Assembly: GCF_001719165.1 (NCBI RefSeq)
Contig: NZ_CP017057.1
Span: 2,046,001-2,110,000 of the forward strand
Direction: 5' to 3'
From: Erythrobacter litoralis
GTDB taxonomy: Bacteria; Pseudomonadota; Alphaproteobacteria; Sphingomonadales; Sphingomonadaceae
DNA: 64,000 bases
Shown: one piece after another, positions 53,102 through 62,278 of the stretch
Position numbering within the stretch: position 1 is the stretch's first letter
Layout: each line of letters starts with the position of its first letter
Notes under the pieces: model-generated
Databases searched by the model: none
Told to the model about the DNA's origin: nothing
Seen by the model: only the letters and a program-made list of their open reading frames with translations
Program-made: the position numbers and the translations under genes

Positions 53102-54451
53102 ATGGGCATTTCACGCATACTGATCGCCAATCGCGGCGAAATCGCGCTGCGCATCCACCGCGCCGCGCACGAAATGGGGATCGAGACGGTCGCGGTCCAT
53201 TCGACCGCCGATGCCGACGCGATGCATGTCCGGCTCGCCGATCATGCCGTGTGCATCGGCCCGCCGGCTGCGACCGACAGCTATCTCAATCACGCCAACA
53301 TAATCTCGGCCGCCGAAGTCGCCGGCTGCGACGCGATCCATCCGGGCTACGGCTTCCTTTCGGAAAACGCCAAGTTCGCCGAGATCGTCGAGGCGCACGA
53401 CATCGCCTGGATCGGACCAAAGCCCGAGCACATTCGCACCATGGGCGACAAGGTTCAGGCCAAGAAGACCGCAGGCGATCTTGGCCTGCCGCTCGTGCCC
53501 GGATCGGACGGTGCGGTCTCAGACCCCGAGGACGCGCGGAAAATCGCCGCCGAAATCGGCTATCCCGTCATCATCAAGGCCGCATCCGGCGGCGGCGGGC
53601 GCGGCATGAAGGTGTGCGAGAGCGAGGACAAGCTCGAAACGCTGATGCAGCAGGCCGGCAACGAGGCGAAGTCGGCTTTCGGCGATGCCACGGTCTATAT
53701 CGAGAAATATCTCGGAAACCCCCGCCACATCGAATTTCAGGTGTTCGGGGACGGCAAGGGCAATGCGATCCACCTGGGCGAGCGCGACTGTTCGCTCCAG
53801 CGGCGCCACCAGAAGGTGCTCGAGGAAGCGCCTTCGCCCGTCATCAGCCACGAAGATCGCATGCGCATGGGCGAGGTCTGCGCCAAGGCCATGCGCGACA
53901 TGGGCTATCGCGGCGCGGGGACGATCGAATTCCTGTGGGAAGACGGCGAGTTCTACTTCATCGAGATGAATACCCGCCTGCAGGTCGAACACCCCGTGAC
54001 AGAGGCGATCACCGGGGTCGATCTGGTCCGCGAACAGATCCGCATCGCAGCCGGAAAGCCGCTTTCGGTCGAGCAGGACGAGATCGAATTCAAGGGCCAC
54101 GCAATCGAATGCCGGATCAATGCCGAGGATCCTTTCACCTTTGCGCCCTCGCCCGGCCTGGTGACCTATTACCACGCCGCTGGCGGCATGCATGTGCGCG
54201 TCGATTCAGGGCTTTACGCCGGATACCGCATCCCGCCCTACTACGATTCGATGATCGCCAAGCTGATCGTCTATGGCCGCACCCGCGAAGGCTGCATCAT
54301 GCGCCTGCGCCGCGCGCTTGAGGAAATGGTGGTCGAAGGGGTGACGACCAATATCCCGCTGCACCAGGAACTGCTGCGCCAGGACGACGTGCTGAACGGG
54401 GATTATTCGATCAAATGGCTCGAGGACTGGCTCAAGCGGCGCGAGGGCTGA
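53102..54451 (+). CDS. accC: Acetyl-CoA carboxylase biotin carboxylase subunit
   Basis: A 449-residue ATP-grasp enzyme. [20 protein letters not shown] begins the protein; the glycine-rich ATP loop is [20 protein letters not shown]; catalytic [20 protein letters not shown] and [20 protein letters not shown] are intact. It carboxylates biotin on AccB using bicarbonate and ATP. It is a bicarbonate-consuming enzyme that could benefit from DabBA in the same genome. Standard length. Confidence 0.97.
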   Translation: MGISRILIANRGEIALRIHRAAHEMGIETVAVHSTADADAMHVRLADHAVCIGPPAATDSYLNHANIISAAEVAGCDAIHPGYGFLSENAKFAEIVEAHDIAWIGPKPEHIRTMGDKVQAKKTAGDLGLPLVPGSDGAVSDPEDARKIAAEIGYPVIIKAASGGGGRGMKVCESEDKLETLMQQAGNEAKSAFGDATVYIEKYLGNPRHIEFQVFGDGKGNAIHLGERDCSLQRRHQKVLEEAPSPVISHEDRMRMGEVCAKAMRDMGYRGAGTIEFLWEDGEFYFIEMNTRLQVEHPVTEAITGVDLVREQIRIAAGKPLSVEQDEIEFKGHAIECRINAEDPFTFAPSPGLVTYYHAAGGMHVRVDSGLYAGYRIPPYYDSMIAKLIVYGRTREGCIMRLRRALEEMVVEGVTTNIPLHQELLRQDDVLNGDYSIKWLEDWLKRREG

Positions 54452-54577
54452 TCGCGCCCACGCTGCGTTCGGGCTGCGATCGGTAACTCCCCGCCGTTTC
54501 GCGCGCGTCGCTTTTGCTGTATTGCAGCATGGCCCTATCATTTTTGGGCACATTTCGATGCACGGGGCGTTAGGCCG

Positions 54578-56011
54578 ATGGTGACACACGACATTCTGGA
54601 CGATGCCGCAAGGCAGGCTCCGCCGGGCGATACGGCGGAAGGTGACGACCTCGCCCCGCCCGCGCGCGCCGCGGCACCGCGTGGCGGGATCGTCAACGCT
54701 GCAAGCAGGAAGACCCAGATCGTGGTCGTCGGCGGCGGCGCGGGCGGGCTCGAACTGGTGCGCCGGCTGGGCGCGAAATTCGGGCGCAAGCATCACGACA
54801 TCATCCTCGTCGACCAGAATCGCACCCATATATGGAAGCCACTGCTGCACGAAGTCGCGGCCGGGTCGCTCGACGCCAATCTCGACGAGGTCGGCTATCG
54901 CGGCCATTGCTATCGCTGGGGCTACCGCTTCTTCCAGGGCAGCCTTGAAGGGATCGACCGCGAGAACAAGCGCATCCATCTCGCCCCTGTTCAGGACGAG
55001 GACGGGAGCGAGCTGATCGCGGGCCATTCGATCCGCTACGATATTCTCGCCATCGCGGTCGGTTCGATCTCGAACGATTTCGGCGTGCCGGGGGTGAAGG
55101 AACACTGCATCTACCTCGATTCGCGCGAACAGGCCGACCGTTTCCGCACCAAGCTGCTCAATCACTGCCTGCGCGTCAGCCGGGCGATGATGACGAACCC
55201 GGATGCGGACGAAACGGTGAAGGTCGCGATCGTCGGCGCGGGCGCGACAGGCGTGGAACTGGCCGCAGAGCTGTACAACGCGGCTGCGGCGCTGCGTCAT
55301 TACGGGCTCGAAGTGTTCGACGAGAGCAGGCTCGACGTGACCTTGCTGGAGGCGGGACCGCGTATCCTGCCCGCCCTTCCCGAACGTCTGTCCAAGGCCG
55401 CGAAGCACGAGCTAGGGCGGCTCGGCGTGGAGGTGCGCGAGAACACGCAGGTGGTCGAAGCCCGCCCGCGCGTCCTCGAAACCGGGGACGGCAACGTGAT
55501 CGAGGCCGATCTCATGGTCTGGGCCGCCGGAGTGAAAGGCGCGCCTTTCCTTTCAGGGCTGGGACTGGATACAACGCCGCGCAACCAGATCCTCGTCAAG
55601 GACACGCTCCAGACCGTGACCGACGACAGCATCTTCGCGCTCGGCGACTGCGCCTCCTTCACGCCCGAGGGCACGACCATTCCGATCCCCCCGCGCGCGC
55701 AGGCAGCGCACCAGATGGCGAATGTCGTGTTCGACAACATCGTGCGGATGCTGAAGGGCAAGCGCCTGAAGTCGTTCGTCTACCAGGACAAGGGCTCGCT
55801 CATCTCGCTTTCGCGCTTCTCGACCGTGGGGAGCCTGATGGGCAATCTCGTCGGCGGGAGCCTCGCGGTCGAGGGCCGCCTGGCGCGGCTGATCTACACC
55901 TCGCTCTACCGGCTCCACCTGCTCGGCATCCACGGCTGGATGAAGGGCACGTTCCTGATGCTGATCGGGCGGGTGAACCGGATCGTGCGACCCAAGCTCA
56001 AGCTGCACTAG
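54578..56011 (+). CDS. Type II NADH dehydrogenase-like FAD oxidoreductase
   Basis: A 477-residue flavoprotein. FAD-binding IVVVGGGAGGLELVRRLG is near residue 48; NAD-binding VKVAIVGAGATGVELAAELY is central; SIFALGDCASFTPEG closes the FAD site; the C-terminal LARLIYTSLYRLHLLGIHGW with KGTFLMLIGRVNRI is the amphipathic membrane-binding end of NDH-2. NDH-2 passes electrons from NADH to quinone without proton pumping. The first 45 residues look disordered, so the true start could be later. Confidence 0.88.
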   Translation: MVTHDILDDAARQAPPGDTAEGDDLAPPARAAAPRGGIVNAASRKTQIVVVGGGAGGLELVRRLGAKFGRKHHDIILVDQNRTHIWKPLLHEVAAGSLDANLDEVGYRGHCYRWGYRFFQGSLEGIDRENKRIHLAPVQDEDGSELIAGHSIRYDILAIAVGSISNDFGVPGVKEHCIYLDSREQADRFRTKLLNHCLRVSRAMMTNPDADETVKVAIVGAGATGVELAAELYNAAAALRHYGLEVFDESRLDVTLLEAGPRILPALPERLSKAAKHELGRLGVEVRENTQVVEARPRVLETGDGNVIEADLMVWAAGVKGAPFLSGLGLDTTPRNQILVKDTLQTVTDDSIFALGDCASFTPEGTTIPIPPRAQAAHQMANVVFDNIVRMLKGKRLKSFVYQDKGSLISLSRFSTVGSLMGNLVGGSLAVEGRLARLIYTSLYRLHLLGIHGWMKGTFLMLIGRVNRIVRPKLKLH

Positions 56012-56014
56012 CTT

Positions 56015-56446
56015 TCAGAAGTCGATCTTGAGCCGCACTTCCCCGCCATTGGCGTTTACCCCGCCGACGCCCTTGCTGATCGTGTTCGCCTCGAGTGTGG
56101 CCGTGTCGGAAAGCCTGAGGCGTGCGCGCGGGATCGCGTTTCCGAAATCGTCGATCTCGGGCAGGGCATCCTGGCCGATGCGCGGCGAAGGCGCGGTCTG
56201 GCGGCAGACGATGATCTCGGGATCAAACGGGTCGATTTCCTGCTCGATGCACTCGTCAGGGGGCGGCGGTGCGAGGGCGGTCAGGTCGATCACGAGGCTG
56301 CCGTCCTCTCGCTCGGTCATCGGGGCATGCTGCTCCACCGGATCGTCCGGCGGGCGCAAGGCGACACGCGGATTGTCGGCGATCGAGTCGGACGGGGCAC
56401 GCACCGTGATTTCGACCGGAGCTTTGGGCGGGGGCATGTCCTGCAT
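56015..56446 (-). CDS. Hypothetical acidic Pro-rich protein
   Basis: A 143-residue soluble-looking protein (MQDMPPPKAPVEITVRAPSD, DLTALAPPPPDECIEQEIDP, AIPRARLRLSDTATLEANTI) with no signal peptide or family I recognise. Two Cys occur in ECIEQEIDPFDPEIIVCRQ. The C-terminus GGVNANGGEVRLKIDF is well conserved in feel, like a small periplasmic or outer membrane-associated protein of sphingomonads. It may start upstream with a missing signal peptide. It is convergent with the NDH-2 gene. Confidence 0.55.
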   Translation of the reverse strand: MQDMPPPKAPVEITVRAPSDSIADNPRVALRPPDDPVEQHAPMTEREDGSLVIDLTALAPPPPDECIEQEIDPFDPEIIVCRQTAPSPRIGQDALPEIDDFGNAIPRARLRLSDTATLEANTISKGVGGVNANGGEVRLKIDF

Positions 56447-56527
56447 TCGCGAACACCTCGAGCGGCGATTTCGCGATGCATAGCACGCGCGGCGCGCAAA
56501 GTCGCGCCGCCCGCCCGACGCAATTGC

Positions 56528-56989
56528 TCAGAGCGGGACGCCCGGCTCGTGCTTCGAAGTGCGGATCGTCAGCGAGGTCTTCACGCTTTCGACATTCGGC
56601 GCAGGCGTGAGCTTGCCCGTGAGGAATTCCTGGAAGCTCTGCAGGTCCTGCGAAACGATCTTGAGGATGAAGTCGATTTCGCCGTTGAGCATGTGGCATT
56701 CGCGAACCTCGGGCAGTTCGCGCATGTGGTCCTCGAATTCGCGCAAGCTGGCTTCGGCCTGGCTCTTGAGGCTGACCATGGCGAAAACGGTGATGGCAAA
56801 GCCAAGCTTCGACGGATCGAGATCGGCATGGTAGCCGCGAATCACGCCTTCTTCCTCGAGCCCGCGCACACGACGCAGGCATGGCGGCGCGGTCAGCCCG
56901 ACGCGCTGCGCGAGTTCGACATTCGTGACCCGCCCCTCGGCCTGCAGTTCGGCAAGCAGGCGTTTGTCGATTTCGTCCAGATTGGCCAT
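56528..56989 (-). CDS. Lrp/AsnC-family transcriptional regulator
   Basis: A 153-residue feast/famine regulator. LDEIDKRLLAELQAEGRVTN then VELAQRVGLTAPPCLRRVRG is the winged helix; the RAM domain has FAITVFAMVSLKSQAEASLR and ECHMLNGEIDFILKIVSQDL. Lrp-type proteins respond to amino acids. Closest in style to global Lrp rather than AsnC. It is divergent from the histidine kinase gene. Confidence 0.93.
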   Translation of the reverse strand: MANLDEIDKRLLAELQAEGRVTNVELAQRVGLTAPPCLRRVRGLEEEGVIRGYHADLDPSKLGFAITVFAMVSLKSQAEASLREFEDHMRELPEVRECHMLNGEIDFILKIVSQDLQSFQEFLTGKLTPAPNVESVKTSLTIRTSKHEPGVPL

Positions 56990-57253
56990 GTGGATGGTGC
57001 TCCCGGTGCGCTGGAAGGCCGCTCCCCTCGGCCGCTTACGCATTAACAAAGGTGAGTAAGAACATGCGGCACAGAGGCACGCACGGCTAATATTATTATC
57101 CTTGGCAGCAATTGTCCCGCTTTGCAACGCGCTGTTCAGGGTCTCCTGTGACAAGGGCGCAATGCTGGTAGGACTCGGCCGGCCGCGCTGCGTGCCGGGC
57201 GGGGAAACTTGCCAGTCTTCGTCCGCGGCCCGGCCGCAACCCTTGGGAGTGCC

Positions 57254-59080
57254 ATGTTCTTCGACGATCGCCTTGCAACGGTGCTGCGTCAGCGCGTCTC
57301 CAGCGAGACGAGCCAGCGCACGCAGTTCAGGCAATTGCTCGACATCCTCGGCAATCGGCGCCGATTCGAGGACGACGGGCGCGATCACAGCCTGCTTGCG
57401 GCGGCATGGCTGCGGATGGACGCGCTCGCCGATGTCATCCCCGCACAGGAACGTGCCCGGATCGTGCGCGAGCCGGGCTGGCGGCTGCGCAGCGCCGAAC
57501 TGGCAGCGCACCTCGCCGATTTCGAACCCGAAGTCGCCTCCGCCGCGCTCACCAAGGCGGAGCTTGCAGCGGAGGACTGGAACGCGCTCATCCCGCGTCT
57601 GCCGATCCGCGCGCGCGGTTTCCTGCGCCTGCGCCGCGATCTGCCGCTCGATGTCGAGGCTCTGCTCGAACTGTTGGGAATCCACGATCGCGGCCTGCCG
57701 AGCCCCGGGGGTAGTGCGGCCCGGCGCGAAACCGAATCGCAGCCTGTCGCACCGGGAGGGGAGCGCGTCGAACCCCCGCCCCGGACCTCGTACGAACCGG
57801 CGTCCAACGACACCGATCCCGGCCGCAGCGAGATCTCCGCGCTGGTCGAACGCATCGCCCGTTTCAAGCGCGAGCGCGAGGCTGCGCCGCAGGAACACGA
57901 TCCTTCGCCCGGCCTGCCGCTCGACCTGCCCGACGAGGACCGGCCCTCGCAGCGGCCGGTCGCCGCATTCGGCTTTGCCGCAGACAGCGCGGGGCGGATC
58001 GAATGGGCCGAACCCGACATCGCCCCGATGGTGGTCGGTGCGCGGCTGGTGCGGCGCAAGACACTGCTCGGCGCGGCCGGAGGCAACGGGGGCGAGGCAG
58101 GTCCGCTCGAACGCGCCTTCGCCCGCAGGCAGCCGATAAGCCACGCCGCCGCCGAATTGTCGGGCGCGCCCGCGATCAGCGGGGCATGGGTGGTGGATGC
58201 GCGGCCCCGGTTTACCGATGACGGGGTTTTCGCAGGCTATGTCGGGCGTTTCCGCCGCCCGGTCGATACCCCGCAGAGCCCCTCTCCCGCAGCGCGCGAA
58301 GCCGACCGCATCCGCCAGCTGCTCCACGAATTGCGCACGCCCATCACCGCCGTTCAAGGCTATGCCGAAGTCATCCAGCAGCAGCTTTTCGGCCCTGCCC
58401 CGCACGAATATCGCGCGCTCGCTGCCGCTATTGCCGCCGATGCGGCGCGCATCCTTGCAGGGTTTGCCGAACTCGACCGGCTGGCCCGGCTCGAAGGCGG
58501 GACGAGCGAGATCGCGCGCGGCCAGACCGACCTCGCCGGCGCCGCTACCCGGACGGTTGCGCAGCTCGCGCAGGTTCTGGGGCCGCGCCTGTCGGGGATC
58601 GAGTTCGATCCGCCGGCCGATCGCCCGATCCTCGTCACGCTCGACCCCGATGAGACAGATGCGCTGCTATGGCGGCTGCTCGCGACGCTCGGCGGGGGCT
58701 GCGCGGCCGGCGAGATGCTGACCGCCTCGCTCACGCCGGTCTTCGCCGAGGATGCGCGCGGGGGAAGCGGAAAACCGCTCGGCATCGCCCGGCTGACCTG
58801 CGAGCTTCCGGCACAGCTGCTGGCCGAGGAGGACATCTTCGCCGCCGAAGCGCGGCCGATCGGCAGCGCAATCAACACCGGACTGTTCGGTGCTGGCTTT
58901 TCGCTGCGCCTCGCGCGGGCGGAGGCACGTGCGGCCGATGGCGACCTCGTCCGGAGCGACGAGGAAGTGGTACTGACGCTGCCGCTGCTCGCCGAGGAGG
59001 CGGCCGAAGACAGGGACGAGACGAAGGCGCAGGACACGCCGCACGAACCGCGCGAGGAGGCGGGCGGAAAGCTCTCCTAG
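57254..59080 (+). CDS. Atypical sensor histidine kinase, cytoplasmic
   Basis: A 608-residue protein without membrane segments. A large N-terminal region of about 360 residues is unrecognised; it contains HSLLAAAWLRMDALADVIPA, a Pro/Asp-rich linker and a PAS-like part (GFAADSAGRIEWAEPDIAPM). The HisKA domain has LLHELRTPITAVQGYAEVIQ with the phosphoacceptor His. The catalytic domain is divergent: typical N and G boxes are hard to see (LLWRLLATLGGGCAAGEML is where they would be), so kinase activity is uncertain. The downstream deacetylase gene is 25 bases away. No response regulator adjoins. Confidence 0.75.
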   Translation: MFFDDRLATVLRQRVSSETSQRTQFRQLLDILGNRRRFEDDGRDHSLLAAAWLRMDALADVIPAQERARIVREPGWRLRSAELAAHLADFEPEVASAALTKAELAAEDWNALIPRLPIRARGFLRLRRDLPLDVEALLELLGIHDRGLPSPGGSAARRETESQPVAPGGERVEPPPRTSYEPASNDTDPGRSEISALVERIARFKREREAAPQEHDPSPGLPLDLPDEDRPSQRPVAAFGFAADSAGRIEWAEPDIAPMVVGARLVRRKTLLGAAGGNGGEAGPLERAFARRQPISHAAAELSGAPAISGAWVVDARPRFTDDGVFAGYVGRFRRPVDTPQSPSPAAREADRIRQLLHELRTPITAVQGYAEVIQQQLFGPAPHEYRALAAAIAADAARILAGFAELDRLARLEGGTSEIARGQTDLAGAATRTVAQLAQVLGPRLSGIEFDPPADRPILVTLDPDETDALLWRLLATLGGGCAAGEMLTASLTPVFAEDARGGSGKPLGIARLTCELPAQLLAEEDIFAAEARPIGSAINTGLFGAGFSLRLARAEARAADGDLVRSDEEVVLTLPLLAEEAAEDRDETKAQDTPHEPREEAGGKLS

Positions 59081-59105
59081 GGCTTATCCGCCAGTGCCGC
59101 GCGCC

Positions 59106-60140
59106 ATGTATCACGCCCCGCCCCCTCGTTCCGGCTCTGCCGCATCCGGCCCGCTCGGCGACATTGTCCCTCCGGGCGAGCGCGCCCGGTTCGCGCCGGA
59201 ATTCGGCCGTCGCGTGCTTCTGACGATCGATACCGAGGAGGAATTCGACTGGTCCGCCCCATTTTCGCGGGAAGCGACCGGGACGAGCCACACCCACACC
59301 TTCTCCGGCTTTCAGGCGCTGTGCGAGGGCATCGGCGCGCATCCGGTGTGGCTGATCGACTGGCCGATCGCGCACGACCCGGTCGCGATAGAAGTGCTGG
59401 GCGAGGCCGCGCGGGCGGGCCGCGCGGATATCGGCATCCACCTCCATCCCTGGGTCAACCCGCCCTTCGAGGAAGCGGTCAGCGCACGCAATTCCTATGC
59501 CGGCAACCTGCCCCGCGCGCTCGAGGCGGAGAAGTTCGGCCGGCTCAAGGCGCGGATCGAGGAGGCATTCGGGGTCGCCCCTGCGATCTACCGCGCGGGC
59601 CGTTATGGCTTCGGACCGAACAGCGCCGCGATGCTGGCCGAACACGGGATCGCGATCGACAGCTCGATGCGCCCGCTGTTCGATTACCGCGCGGATGGGG
59701 GCCCTGATTACCGCCACCACCCGGCCCATCCGTGGTGGATGGACGCCGGGCGCGGCCTGCTCGAATTGCCCGTCACCACCGTCCATGCGGGAGCGCTCTC
59801 GCGCTTCGCGCCGCGCCTTTCGCTCTTCGCCGAAAGGGTGCCTCGCCTGCCCGGCCTGCTCGCGCGGGCGCGCCTGCTCGAGCGGATAGCCCTGACGCCC
59901 GAAGGCGTCGACAAGGCAGAGGCGCTGCGCGGGATCGATGCGGCGGTGAAGGCGGACCTGCCGCTGCTTGTGCTCTCCTTCCACAGCCCCAGCCTCGCGC
60001 CCGGCCATACACCTTACGTGCGCAGCACGGAGGACGTCGCCGCGCTCCATGACTGGCTGCGCACGGTCTATGCGCGGCTCGACGCGCTGGGCGTACGCTC
60101 GGCGTGCGTGGCCGACATCCTCGCCGCCGCGCGGGGGTGA
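59106..60140 (+). CDS. Polysaccharide deacetylase-family (WalW-like) protein
   Basis: A 344-residue NodB-fold protein. The motif LLTIDTEEEFDWSAPF has the metal-binding Asp-x-Glu type residues and GIHLHPWVNPPFEEAV the His pair; APAIYRAGRYGFGPNSAAML and LLVLSFHSPSLAPGHTPYVR complete the site. It probably deacetylates or hydrolyses a cell-surface glycan but is not a classical chitin or peptidoglycan deacetylase. No signal peptide is seen. The GTG at 59094 is an alternative start. Follows the atypical kinase gene. Confidence 0.8.
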   Translation: MYHAPPPRSGSAASGPLGDIVPPGERARFAPEFGRRVLLTIDTEEEFDWSAPFSREATGTSHTHTFSGFQALCEGIGAHPVWLIDWPIAHDPVAIEVLGEAARAGRADIGIHLHPWVNPPFEEAVSARNSYAGNLPRALEAEKFGRLKARIEEAFGVAPAIYRAGRYGFGPNSAAMLAEHGIAIDSSMRPLFDYRADGGPDYRHHPAHPWWMDAGRGLLELPVTTVHAGALSRFAPRLSLFAERVPRLPGLLARARLLERIALTPEGVDKAEALRGIDAAVKADLPLLVLSFHSPSLAPGHTPYVRSTEDVAALHDWLRTVYARLDALGVRSACVADILAAARG

Positions 60141-60229
60141 GCGCGGGCACTTCAGATCGCGCTCCAATCCGCTTGTTTCGCGAGGCCCGCCAAGCTAGGG
60201 CGATGCGGTCCTGCCGCCGCCATCGGGAC

Positions 60230-60302
60230 GGGCCTGTAGCTCAGCGGTTAGAGCTGGCCGCTCATAACGGCTAGGTCGCGGGTTCGAATCCTGCCGGGCC
60301 CA
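60230..60302 (+). tRNA. tRNA-Ile2(CAT)
   Basis: Acceptor GGGCCTG pairs with CGGGCCC, discriminator A, anticodon stem GGCCG/CGGCT with loop CTCATAA gives CAT, T-arm CGGGTTCGAATCCTG. The encoded bases after the discriminator are CCG, so CCA is added enzymatically. The GGGCC start and overall form match the tRNA-Ile whose C34 is modified to lysidine by TilS, rather than elongator or initiator tRNA-Met; a wrong type is possible. Confidence 0.85.
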
Positions 60303-60331
60303 CCGGGCGCGGCGGCGGGACGCAAGATGAT

Positions 60332-60408
<77 letters not shown>

Positions 60409-60451
60409 TAAAAACAAGGGTTTAGGCGAACAAGCGAGACAGAAACAGGGG

Positions 60452-60475
60452 CTTGGGTTACACCTTGGGTTACAC
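60452..60475. repeat. Tandem 12-bp repeat near the tRNA-Pro edge
   Basis: cttgggttacac occurs twice without a gap (60452-60463 and 60464-60475), about 45 bases after the tRNA-Pro 3' end. Direct repeats just inside an integration edge could be integrase arm or excisionase sites. Function is inferred from position only. Confidence 0.5.
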
Positions 60476-60541
60476 CCGCCGCTAAAGAAAAGGCGCGCCA
60501 CCTGCATGACGCGCCCTCCCGGATCGGCCTAGCGGGTCGCT

Positions 60542-61246
60542 CTATGGCGATCCCTTTGCGAGTTTCTTTGTCAGTCGCGTTATCCGCGAATCCCAATCGC
60601 CCTTCCAGCCCTGCCCTTTGGCTTGCTCGCTAAGGGCGAGCGCGTCCCGATAGTCGCCGCGCTTTTCGAGAATTATCGCAAGCTGCCTATAGCCGTGGTG
60701 AGAGGGCAAAAATCCTAGAACGTCCCCGCTGGCCGTGGCCTCGTCTTTCTTAATGAGTTCGACCTTTCGCTCAATTTCATCCTCACCATCGTTCAGCCAA
60801 TCAATTTCGATGATCGGGCGCGGCCCCTCCCCCAAGAATTCTTTGGCGGCCATCGGAGCAAGGGCAATTTGATCCCGGCAAGCCTTCTCGGCGCGGTCGA
60901 GCGCGAAACTGTCAACATCGCGCCATCTGTAATAGACTTGAGCCTTGGCCTGATAGGTAAAGTGCTTTGTCAGGATGCTAGGCGAAGTCGCGAGCAATTC
61001 CTCGGCCTTGTCGATGATTCTATATCCAATCGAGCGATCAGACTCACGCTTGAACCAACCCGCCAAACTGGAAAGCAAGTTGCTCGGGTCGTTATCCGCG
61101 CCGCCGCTTTCTCCTTTAACAAGTATCGCCGCGCCATCGCTCGCGCCCATGGGCTGAAACGTCGCCAAGATATGCGCCCGCTCGGCATCGTCGAATTCAC
61201 CAAGCCACCAGTCAGCAAGCCCGGCCTGGCCGATGAACCCGCCCAT
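60542..61246 (-). CDS. Hypothetical protein, TPR-like, in accessory segment
   Basis: A 234-residue protein: GGFIGQAGLADWWLGEFDDA near the N-terminus, then largely helical with KAEELLATSPSILTKHFTYQ and LAIILEKRGDYRDALALSEQ, the latter similar to a tetratricopeptide helix pair. No signal peptide or catalytic motif recognised. The ATG at 61246 has AGGAAG nine bases upstream; a GTG at 61276 would add ten residues. Composition is less GC-rich than the core. It could be a defence or regulatory accessory gene; function unknown. Confidence 0.65.
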   Translation of the reverse strand: MGGFIGQAGLADWWLGEFDDAERAHILATFQPMGASDGAAILVKGESGGADNDPSNLLSSLAGWFKRESDRSIGYRIIDKAEELLATSPSILTKHFTYQAKAQVYYRWRDVDSFALDRAEKACRDQIALAPMAAKEFLGEGPRPIIEIDWLNDGEDEIERKVELIKKDEATASGDVLGFLPSHHGYRQLAIILEKRGDYRDALALSEQAKGQGWKGDWDSRITRLTKKLAKGSP

Positions 61247-61634
61247 CCCTTTTCTTCCTGTCTTGAACGGCCACACAGCCCGGGGCTCCTTCTAAGTTTA
61301 TCCGCGAAGTTACCGCACTGCACCCGAATCATCCAAACCCCGGACCCACCCGAGAAGGCTTCTTCCCGCATCGCTCGCAGCGCAATCGCCGCGCCAACCT
61401 CATCCGGCCATGTGGGGAGTGTGTCCACCCTCATGCCGCCGTGACTGTCAGCCGCTCGATAGCGCCGCGAGTAAGCAAAGATCGCTATAACCGAACCTTA
61501 GTATTGTCTATGCCGATGGCGTGAATGTATCGTGCTCGACGATCCAAGCGGGCTGTGCCGCTTATACCGAGCGGTAAGATGATGGGGGTCGCATTACGCA
61601 TGATTGTTAATTCAATCGAGTGATTGGCTAAATT
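61247..61634. other. Intergenic region in accessory segment
   Basis: I see no convincing gene in these 388 bases. The right part (61480-61630) is AT-rich and may hold divergent promoters for the flanking genes; a short imperfect stem (gtgccgcttataccgagcggtaa, about 61555-61576) is present. Several short frames lack ribosome binding sites. Confidence 0.45.
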
Positions 61635-62096
61635 ATGCTTCTTCCCCCGTCAGAAACACTTTTCCAGTATGCATCTCTCGCTATCTCATTGGGTGCGCTT
61701 GGCGTCAGCGTTTGGACCCGATGGTCGATCCGTCGCGATAAGCTGCGAAATGCCATGCCAATACTTCGCACAAGCTGGAGCCAAGGGGATGGAGGGCTGT
61801 GTTGCCAACTCACCGTTGTTAACCGCTTCACCGAAGACTTAAGAGTCGAGAAGGTTGAAGGAAAAGCGAGGATCTGCGAGAAGATCCTTCCCACTACTCC
61901 CTGGGATGAATTAGAGCCTACGGAGGCCTTTCAGTTTTCTGACGATATTCGCCCCGATTGGAGAGTGTTGGCAGGGGAGGAAAAGCACTTCTCTATCTAT
62001 ATTGAAGGCGCATCATCGCCTCGGTGGCTGAGGCTGACTTTCTCATCAAGCAACTCAACTTTCCGGCGCAAAAGCTCAGTTCTTACGTCTACGTGA
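61635..62096 (+). CDS. Hypothetical membrane-anchored protein in accessory segment
   Basis: A 153-residue protein. The N-terminus TLFQYASLAISLGALGVSVW is one membrane helix followed by a basic TRWSIRRDKLRN, and the rest is beta-rich (LRTSWSQGDGGLCCQLTVVN, EEKHFSIYIEGASSPRWLRL), like small proteins of unknown function in phage-derived regions. Its start has no clear ribosome binding site. It is the only plus-strand gene of the segment and less GC-rich than the core. I do not recognise a family. Confidence 0.55.
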   Translation: MLLPPSETLFQYASLAISLGALGVSVWTRWSIRRDKLRNAMPILRTSWSQGDGGLCCQLTVVNRFTEDLRVEKVEGKARICEKILPTTPWDELEPTEAFQFSDDIRPDWRVLAGEEKHFSIYIEGASSPRWLRLTFSSSNSTFRRKSSVLTST

Positions 62097-62180
62097 ACAA
62101 TTACTGATGCGATCAGCGACGCAACCGCCACTATCAAAACAAAAAATTCAGTCACAAAAACCTCCTTCTACTCAATTACG

Positions 62181-62230
62181 AAAAACGGGAGAGGGGCACC
62201 CTCGAAGGGGGGACCGCTCCCCCTCTCCCG
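62181..62230 (-). terminator. Intrinsic terminator after the capsid gene
   Basis: On the minus strand CGGGAGAGGGG (62230-62220) pairs with CCCCTCTCCCG (62196-62186), followed by TTTTT (62185-62181). It lies about 50 bases after the capsid stop and ends the structural transcript. A second short G/C-rich stem lies in the loop. Confidence 0.8.
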
Positions 62231-62278
62231 CCCATGCTGGGGGCGCAGCGCGGTCAAACGACACGCCCCCAGAAGCCC

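Noticed and set aside
51925..53154. 410-codon upstream extension of the phospholipase D frame
   Set aside because: It is antisense to aroQ and accB; the ATG at 51924 has a good AGGAG, so translation starts there.
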